From NCBI GenBank assembly GCA_947579665.1, contig OX388350.1, positions 31,715,393 to 31,779,392 on the forward strand: a DNA stretch of 64,000 bases, in the 5' to 3' direction. The translations under genes were made by a program, and so were the position numbers. The notes beneath the pieces were generated by a model that was not told the origin of the DNA, did no database searches, and worked only from the letters and a program-made list of their open reading frames with translations. Numbering within the stretch: the first letter of the stretch is position 1; each line of letters starts with the position of its first letter. Below are positions 37,476 to 64,000 of this stretch, in pieces. Origin of the DNA: Sympetrum striolatum (taxonomy: Eukaryota > Arthropoda > Insecta > Odonata > Libellulidae).

Positions 37476-40400
37476 CTGAAAATTAAAATAATTTTGAAAG
37501 GTGATTACAACCGTACATTTTTCTTTGACAGTAGGAATTTATCAGCATTTTGCTGTGATCTCTATATTTTCTAGCTCCAAGTAAGCATTTGCTTGCAAAG
37601 AAGTGAGTAAATATTCTCCTTTACTCATGCCTTAAACAATTTTTAATAGTTGTTAGTAAAATATTTTCATACTCATTTTGAATTGTATTCCATGAAAAAT
37701 TTCCGATTGCTTTAGGTAAAATACTGCCAAAACAGTGATTTGAAGATAGTGGAAAAAGTGACAAATTACGAAGATCTGACCATTGAATACACATATATTG
37801 GTAAATGAGAATCAATGAGATAAAACATTTTATGTAGACTGCTGGTCTTTAAATATTTAATCTAAAATTTGGAATAATTTATCTCTAGTATGATATAATG
37901 AAGTTTTTATGAATTTATTCTGCCCATAATGTTTTATAGTAACCTCCTTGAAATGCCTCAATCCCTCTACAAGAGATGATTTTTCTCTTTTTAGATACAA
38001 AAGTCTTGTTCATTTAATATAGAAAGGCTAACTTAAATTATATAACTATACTTTAACTTGGCATTGTCATTTTGATGGTTTATTTTATCTCCAAATCAAG
38101 GTTAAACTTAGCATTAAATATGACCCAATATTAGTTAATTTCTACAATAAAAGTTAAAGTAGGAATGTGTTAACCAAAAAGATCGATTGAGCCCTATTTT
38201 GCATGAAAGTATCAGATACATAATTGCTAATTATATAATGACTATTGGCTGTAACATCTGATGGTAAGTAGTGCAGGACATCAATATTTGATCAGTTGAA
38301 TTTTAATTAATTAAAAACTCCCTCTCCTACTATTTTAAAATATTCAATAGGCATTGCAAATCAGAGTGAATAATCTTCTGTAAAATGTATTTTTTAGATC
38401 AAATTTATTACAGCAGTGAATGCTATGCTTTCCCATGTGATACAATAACATTAACTTAAATACCTATCCATCTGATACATTAAGCTAAGTGTTAGAGTAA
38501 CTAAGAGTATCTTACTTTTAGCTGCTGATTAGTCTTCTTTAAAAATGCTATTTCATCAGCATATTTCTTTTCTTCAGCCAGACGCTGCTCTGTTGCCCTT
38601 CTTTCTACCTGATCTGCTTTAGCTCGAAGATCTGCTAGCTGTTTTTCCAACATGTCTCTCTCTTTCTTCAGCTGTTCAAGTTCTTCTTCCACTTCTCCTT
38701 TATTTTGGGTAAACTGAATATTGTACAGGGATTTCAGTGTACATATCAAATGATGCTAAGGAACTTTATGTTCACTTTGAACCGTACATTCAAAGAAATT
38801 TACTGTATAACACAGCACTGATACAGTACTTCTCTATGTAGATTTTAAATTTGAGTCTTTTGAAAGTAAAATGGTTTTACTTTTTACTGGAAAAAACGGT
38901 AATCTTTAAAAATTAAAATATTTTAAATAATGTAAAACAAACCTTAATATTCTTGTATTCTTATTTTAGACCGATTTGGGGAATATAGATGAAATCAATG
39001 TGGTACAATAAATAGAGCAGAATTATGTATATCATTCAGAAAATACTGTAAAGCTTTGTTGGCTATGATGAAGCCTCCTTTACTTTCAAATTTATTTGGC
39101 TTACTCTTAATGAGTCCACATATCTTCTGGCATATGATACCATTTCATCTCTCAGTAAAATGGCATGTAAGTTGTTCTGAGATAACCAGTCATGATCTTA
39201 TGATGCAAATTTGATTCAAGGGATATTAGACATCTCTCTTCACCCTCTTATCTGGTTGTAAAATAACTTGTTTATATTAGTAGTAAACCAGATTTTCTTT
39301 CTTAGTAACATTACTTTCACAAATCATCCACCCTCTTGGGATAGGTTATTCCTTACATCGAGTTGGCAAAATATGGTGTTTAATTGTAGTGCTATGATGA
39401 ATATCATAGCAGTGATCAGTGGTATCACATTTTGGTTTACTCCCATTGTAAGCATCATCACTTGTTATTTTTAGCTTCTCTCCAGAGCAAGCACACCTTA
39501 TTTCAGTTTTCCTTAGATAATGCTGAACCATTATCCATGACAATGCAAACACTAATCAAATTTAAAACTAATTTTTAATTATGTACTGAATTATTAAAAC
39601 TATAATCAAAAATTTTCCTCAAACTTCATGGATTGGTTTTTGTTAAATGAATCACAATGAATCTAGATACTCGAAAGGTGTAGTCAATACTAAGTGATAG
39701 TTTTAGTCTTGCTGAAGTCTAAAGGAATCTCTTAAGTGGTTTCGTTAAAAGTATGTTTTTAAATGATTTTCATAATTTCACAATAATTTCCTTTCATAAT
39801 AACTATAATGTTGTCAAATTTTCCACTGTGTTAAGAGAAATAGAATGAGCAAAGTGGGGCTCTCCATACCTGTGACCTGTCTGTAAAGTATTCAGCCTGA
39901 AGGCAGGTACCTCACCCCCTCCGGCATAAGCTACTAAAAGCTTGCAGAGAGGTATGAGGTTCACTAGGCAGAATGAGGAGTGAGGTAGTTTGCCCTAGCT
40001 TTCCCCTTTGAGCCCGAATGCTGTAAGCGGAACATGTCCACGCAAGTGAAGCACAATGACTCTATGAGTAACACTTTTCTTGGCAATCCATATGTAGAGA
40101 TCAAAATCAGTGCAATTATTCACTCATACCTCAGTAGCTTTCATTTCATCACAGCCATGATCAAGACTGGGACAAAAGAAAATTAAAGATACATTTTTCT
40201 CTTTCCTGTACCACATGACAAATGAAAATATTCCATTCATCAGAGTATGGTAGCAGGAACACCTGTGACCTATCACTTTTATACATCAAACAATCTTAAT
40301 TCTAATTGCCAATACTAAAGCTGTCATTATTTTTGTTTGTTTTATGAAAGCATGAAGCATTGAAGAGCTAACCTCAGGTTCTACTTCTTTTCTCATCTTC

Positions 40401-42738
40401 TACAGATTAAGACTGATATATATGGGATATTCCTAACATGAAAAGATATGCAGTATAATTACAATTTTTTTTTTATTACCTGAAGTGCTTTCCGCATACC
40501 ATATGCTATGCTGCTCTCATAAAGTGCCTGATATGCTGCTATTGTCATCCGAATTTCATCACGAACCCGAAGCAACAGCAGACCACGCTCAGTACAATTT
40601 ATGGTCACCTGCCGAATCAGTTCATCTGGAATTGAATTAAAATTTTTCTCATAGCTGCCAGTATTATATGATTTCTATGAAAATAAATAGCAATTTTATG
40701 ATATTGAAAATGTTGTCAGCAAGCTGTTTCAGTTGGATGTGAGCTGAACCTTGTCTCTCTAAAAAAAATTAATAAACAAGATTTAGCTATAAATATAGCT
40801 ATAATTAGCTTTTGGTGCTTGTAATAGTGCATGAAAATCCATTAAATATTAATTTGTGATATATATCAATTTCAATATTTATTTTGATTTTTTTAAAGCC
40901 AATATTTATTAGAAAAACTAGTCTGAGAATGATTGACAAAATATATTTCTTATATTTTTCCATTAAAGTGAGAATTATACTAACAGTAAGTGTTGTGGTT
41001 CATATTTTAAGGCACTCTACTACCAGTTTTTTCATTTTTCAGTTTAAGGATAAAAGGTTGGGTGGAATATTACTGTAACCTTCAGAAAAGAAATATCTAA
41101 TGAATCACATGGGTAAAGTAAAATAACTACATGCAGCCCCTAGAAAACTCTTAAATAGTCTCATTAAGCACACTTGTATTATTTACTCCACAATATATTT
41201 AATTATATATGAATATATATACCAAAGCATTGACTATAGGTTTCTCTTCTTGAAGGGCAAATTCCTGTTTCTCTAGCTTGACCATGGCGCAGTTTATTAT
41301 CTAACTCCTCTTGTAAGTTAATTACATCTTGCCTGGTTGCTGGTTGACTTGAAACCTATGGATGACCAAATAACATTAAATGGAAATTATCAAGCAAAAT
41401 AAATACATATTTTCTTGATATTAAGATGGTCTGATTGAGAAGTTAATCTGTATAATCTTTGCCTCCAAGAATGTTTGAATTTTTATAGCAGGTAAATTAG
41501 AATTTATAACTATATACAAAGGTACATATTAGAATAAGCATTTTTATAAAAAAAATAACATGCCACTGTTTTTCAGCAAAAAGAAAGAGCAATCAGTTGA
41601 TAAGAATCATTATTATGAAAATATTAACATTAATTATAATTTTATATTTTAAATATTCAGTGGTGGTAAAATTAACAGCAATCCCATAAGTGTGAGACAT
41701 TGAGCAAATCATTATTTCGATGATTTTACATCATTGAGGTTAATTTATACTCTCAAACTGAATGTCAAAATGAGGTATGAATTTTAGAAAAATATGGTTA
41801 ATTTATAAATGAGTTGCATATTAACTCATATTTAAATTAATTTAAATTTAATTCAAGTAAATTATGTGGGTGTGAATAAAGTTCCATGTTACATCTTTCC
41901 TCAGGTTGTTTAATCAGTTTGGAGTAGGTTTGTAAATAATATAGTTAGTTAATTAACATGCAATTTAAAGAAACATGGCATTGAAAGTAGTACAGAATAA
42001 AATCTCACTTTCTGTCTCCATAAGCTTCCATCCTCTTCCCATTCTCTTGGCGGTAAAATAGAATGTAGAAATTCCTCTGCTTCTCTCTCTTCATCATCAG
42101 TAATTGATACCCCTGGTTTTCCTTGGGTATCAAAACCAGGGACTTTTGGAGGAGTAACTTTAGCTTGTTTTCCAAGGCCCTAGTTTTTCCACCGTTATTA
42201 ATATTATTGAATTTCTTGACTGAATATCAATTACTGTATTAATAAAAATTATTGCTTAAGTGCAGAGATAGTATTCCCATCATTATTGACGTTTTACATG
42301 AATGAAGCCTTCAAATATTTGATAGTTTTTTATAATTTAGAGATATAATGTTTTTAAAACAGTTATTGTTGGGGTAAAAATCACCAATTTTCGTATAAAA
42401 TATGATTTGATGATTCCACTATTAATAGCTACTTAATCTCTATGTGCCGACTTTTAGTATAACGTGTGTATGAGTAGTCGGTAATTACTTTCGATGACAG
42501 GTGTAAATATCTGCGATATTGACTGATGAAAATGTCTCCATTGCTAATATAGGAACGAGCAAAATAAATGTATATTGCGATGTATCAAGATATATTAACT
42601 TGAAAATGATTTTTTTTTATTCAAAAACCTATGTAATAACGCGTATGTGATTACCTTCTTCTCCGTTCTTTTGACGATGAGCTGCGGGGTATCATATTTT
42701 ACCAAAGAATCGAACGTTTCAATCATTTTCTTGGCCAT
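37440..42738 (-). CDS. DNALI1: Axonemal inner dynein arm light chain p28 (DNALI1), complete, 255 aa, 6 exons
   Basis: DNALI1/p28 is the light chain of single-headed inner-arm dyneins of motile cilia and sperm flagella. Exons in transcript order: 42738-42655, 42179-42009, 41355-41223, 40625-40480, 38713-38516, 37475-37440. The joined frame is 768 nt and ends in TGA, close to the 258 aa of the human protein. Family motifs are in order: DSLVKYDTP near the N-terminus, ILPPREWEED, QARETGICPSRRETYSQCF, then TINCTERGLLLLRVRDEIRM, AAYQALYESSIAYGMRKALQ, a C-terminal coiled coil and AQLEGIIAPKK at the end. The start is an ATG in an ACACCATGG context that matches the family N-terminus. Identity is from remembered protein sequence; exon phases all agree. 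Confidence 0.96.
38516..38713 (-). CDS. DNALI1: DNALI1 exon 5, coiled coil
   Basis: 66 codons, phase 0 to 0. Heptad-like, Glu/Lys/Leu-rich, with LEQLKKERDMLEKQL and EIAFLKKTNQQLK, equivalent to human EIQFLKRTNQQLK. Confidence 0.96.
39845..40170 (-). repeat. GC-richer dispersed-repeat-like segment in DNALI1 intron 4
   Basis: About 300 bp with clearly higher GC than the surrounding intron. It includes TGAGGAGTGAGGTAGTTTGC and a TATGAGTAACA segment. Similar text recurs in other arthropod genomes as I recall, so I call it an unclassified interspersed repeat. No coding frame and no terminal repeats seen. Orientation is uncertain. Confidence 0.4.
40480..40625 (-). CDS. DNALI1: DNALI1 exon 4, dynein light chain core
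   Basis: Phase 1 to 0. ELIRQVTINCTERGLLLLRV and YESSIAYGMRKALQ are the most conserved part of the Ax_dynein_light family. Confidence 0.97.
41223..41355 (-). CDS. DNALI1: DNALI1 exon 3
   Basis: Phase 0 to 1. VSSQPATRQDVINLQEELD and ARETGICPSRRETYSQCF. The last codon of the block (Asp) is split with exon 4. Confidence 0.95.
42009..42179 (-). CDS. DNALI1: DNALI1 exon 2
   Basis: 57 codons, phase 0 to 0. A basic/Pro linker then ITDDEEREAEEFLHS and ILPPREWEEDGSLWRQK, matching human ILPPREWVED. The acceptor is AACTAG with a modest pyrimidine tract. Confidence 0.93.
42655..42738 (-). CDS. DNALI1: DNALI1 exon 1 (start codon)
   Basis: 28 codons, MAKKMIETFDSLVKYDTP onward, ending RTEKK before a GTAATC donor. 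The SLVKYDTP motif fixes the start region. Confidence 0.95.
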
Positions 42739-43143
42739 GGTGTCTTTATTTTATTAATACAGTGTCTTAATTTGAGATAAACTTGCCGAGGGAATCACAC
42801 ATCGCTAATTATTTTATTGGTTACCATAGAAGCTGATTCAAAAAGGCGCACGCGGAATATCATGTTAACTAGGACAAAAGAAGGGTGGATATGGAAGTGC
42901 GATGGGTGCGATGGGATTCTACAGATAGGGATATAAGGGTACAAGGTTTTCTTTTTATTTAATCATTTTGAATATTTCATTCTCCTTCGGTTAACAATAT
43001 AATCTGAGAATAACTTCATTTCTGATTGTCTTTTTACTAAATCGATCACATTTGAAGCTTAATCAATAACTGTGAAGATTTACGGAGTGAAATTTACAAA
43101 ATGAAGAAATCCAATAATCGCAACGCTGACATCTAATACTACA
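42739..43143. promoter_or_regulatory. Divergent promoter region between DNALI1 and NALCN
   Basis: About 400 bp separate the DNALI1 start codon from the first NALCN ATG, in head-to-head orientation. Both promoters and 5' UTRs must lie here or overlap the neighbouring transcripts unless more distant 5' exons exist. No TATA box is convincing on either strand. Confidence 0.55.
42816..42833 (-). promoter_or_regulatory. Candidate RFX X-box half-site and CCAAT box of DNALI1
   Basis: The plus strand reads ATTGGTTACCATAGAAGC. GTTACC is a perfect X-box half-site; the second half AGAAGC is degenerate relative to RGYAAC. ATTGG is a CCAAT box on the DNALI1 strand. It lies about 80-95 bp upstream of the DNALI1 ATG, where X-boxes of ciliary genes usually sit. 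Binding is inferred. Confidence 0.35.
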
Positions 43144-43146
43144 ATG

Positions 43147-43234
43147 GTAAGTCTTAGTTATATAATTTTATTAATTTCGCCCAATACCGTTTATTATATT
43201 AGACTGAAAATGTATCAACCTCAACCTTTTCCAG
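43147..43234 (+). other. na: Possible short 5' UTR intron of NALCN
   Basis: ATG at 43144-43146 is followed immediately by a perfect GTAAGT donor. ACCTTTTCCAG at 43224-43234 is a good acceptor, giving an 88-nt intron. A second acceptor ends at 43202. If unspliced, the 43144 ATG would add 36 residues in frame to the N-terminus. Confidence 0.45.
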
Positions 43235-43251
43235 GAAGAAATCCCGTAATG

Positions 43252-62958
<19,707 letters not shown>

Positions 62959-64000
62959 GTAAGATCCTACATTATTGTTCAAATATGATATGCTTAAGTA
63001 AACCAATTAATTAGAGAGTTAATTAGACACTTAGATCAATTAGAATTAATATTATACATCCATTTACACACACATAGACAGACAGACATCAGTGTCTACT
63101 GTTCCATAATATGACGAATAAAGTTTTAATACATGCTCATTGATAAAAATCTTCATTCTGGCGAAAAAGGACCATCCTATTAAATCCTATTCAAACTAAA
63201 CAAATTCAAAATATATTCCTACTAAAGTTGGAAACAATTTGTATAACCAATGTTAATAGATGAGTTTAGGCAATCTAATATATTCCCAGCGAATCAGACC
63301 ATTTCAAATTAAATGGTTCAAAATGATCACTGGAGAACAGATGGGTAAATGACAAATGTATGAACCTCGTCCAGCTGTTCAATTCAGATAGTTACCCTTA
63401 TTACCAGTGTTAATTCAGGTAGCTAACCATACAATACTGGGTAAACGCTAATAAATGTGTGTTCCCATGAGGAGTTTAACTCACTGAAGCCATACGCATT
63501 ACTCACTTAGCTATCCATGGGCCTCGTAACATGTATGTATTGAAAGACATTATTAAAATTTTTTATCATTTAAACATTTTTGCAGTAATCCCAAATTAGC
63601 ATAGGAAAATGTTGAGGGTTGGAGGCAAGGCCGTGCGCAGGATTTGGTCGTGGGAGGGGTTTTTCAGTCAGGTGCGTGCTGGTAGCAGGTGCTTTTAGGC
63701 CCTTTTGTTCGTGAAACTCGATTTCTGATTAGCGCGAAAGTGTGACTCACCGAGACGAAAGGAGTCCCGACGGACGTTAACATGAAAGTTGAAAGAGGCA
63801 CTAAATTTTGGAAGAAAAAGTTTACTAAATGAAACATTAAATAAAATTATTTTATTTTATCCTATCTTCAATTCATCATTCGTGGAACTTTTTGTATGAA
63901 GGATCCTCATGAGGGGGGGGGGGGGGGTTCGAACCCCTAAAACCCCCCCCGTGCGCACGGGCCTGGTTGGAGGGCATAATTCTGGATAATGTACTTGTTA
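62959..64000 (+). other. na: NALCN intron, cut by window edge
   Basis: Contains a MITE at 63626-63965 and a short ACAGACAGAC microsatellite-like run near 63075. No exon seen. Confidence 0.65.
63626..63965. mobile_element. hAT-type MITE, 340 bp
   Basis: Ends CAAGGCCGTGCGCAGG and (complement) CAGGCCCGTGCGCACGG are inverted repeats. Both flanks read GTTGGAGG (63618-63625, 63966-63973), a perfect 8-bp duplication. An uninterrupted G17 block near 63912-63927 and a C8 block lie inside the right end. Confidence 0.8.

Overview
The window is arthropod, almost certainly insect, nuclear DNA. It is AT-rich, with intron-bearing genes and canonical GT/AG splice sites. Three conserved animal genes account for all convincing coding sequence. 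The remainder is intron, UTR and dispersed repeats: tRNA-derived SINE-like sequences, hAT-type MITEs and pogo/Tigger-type remnants. The sodium-leak-channel protein is closer to the Drosophila narrow abdomen protein than to vertebrate NALCN as I remember them. The order cannot be fixed from the sequence.

Region 1 (1-about 37130, + strand): the 3' half of scribble (scrib). Fourteen coding exons run from the fourth PDZ domain (1980-2876) to the stop codon at 34467-34469. All junctions keep phase and give 954 residues. The leucine-rich repeats and PDZ1-3 lie upstream of the window. A 14.7-kb intron (5626-20309) holds several repeats and a possible alternative last exon. A second unexplained exon-like segment lies at 28796-28860. 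A long AT-rich 3' UTR follows the stop.

Region 2 (about 37290-42738, - strand): a complete six-exon gene for the axonemal inner dynein arm light chain p28/DNALI1 (255 aa), convergent with scrib. Its start lies about 0.5 kb from the NALCN start, in a divergent arrangement. A candidate RFX X-box half-site and a CCAAT box lie just upstream of its ATG.

Region 3 (43144-64000, + strand): most of the sodium leak channel NALCN (narrow abdomen). Twenty-eight coding exons give 1716 residues in one continuous frame, with four six-helix domains and the EEKE selectivity filter. The far C-terminus lies beyond the window. Oddities are an ATG placed directly on a splice donor at the 5' end, a Gly-rich II-III linker, and an in-frame 45-nt alternative acceptor in the C-terminal region.

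The genes are not an operon or pathway. Scribble is a cortical polarity scaffold, DNALI1 a ciliary/flagellar motor subunit and NALCN a neuronal leak channel. I found no CRISPR array, virus, toxin system or previously undescribed multigene system. The most interesting items are possible alternative exons and upstream translational control, all of which RNA-seq could test.
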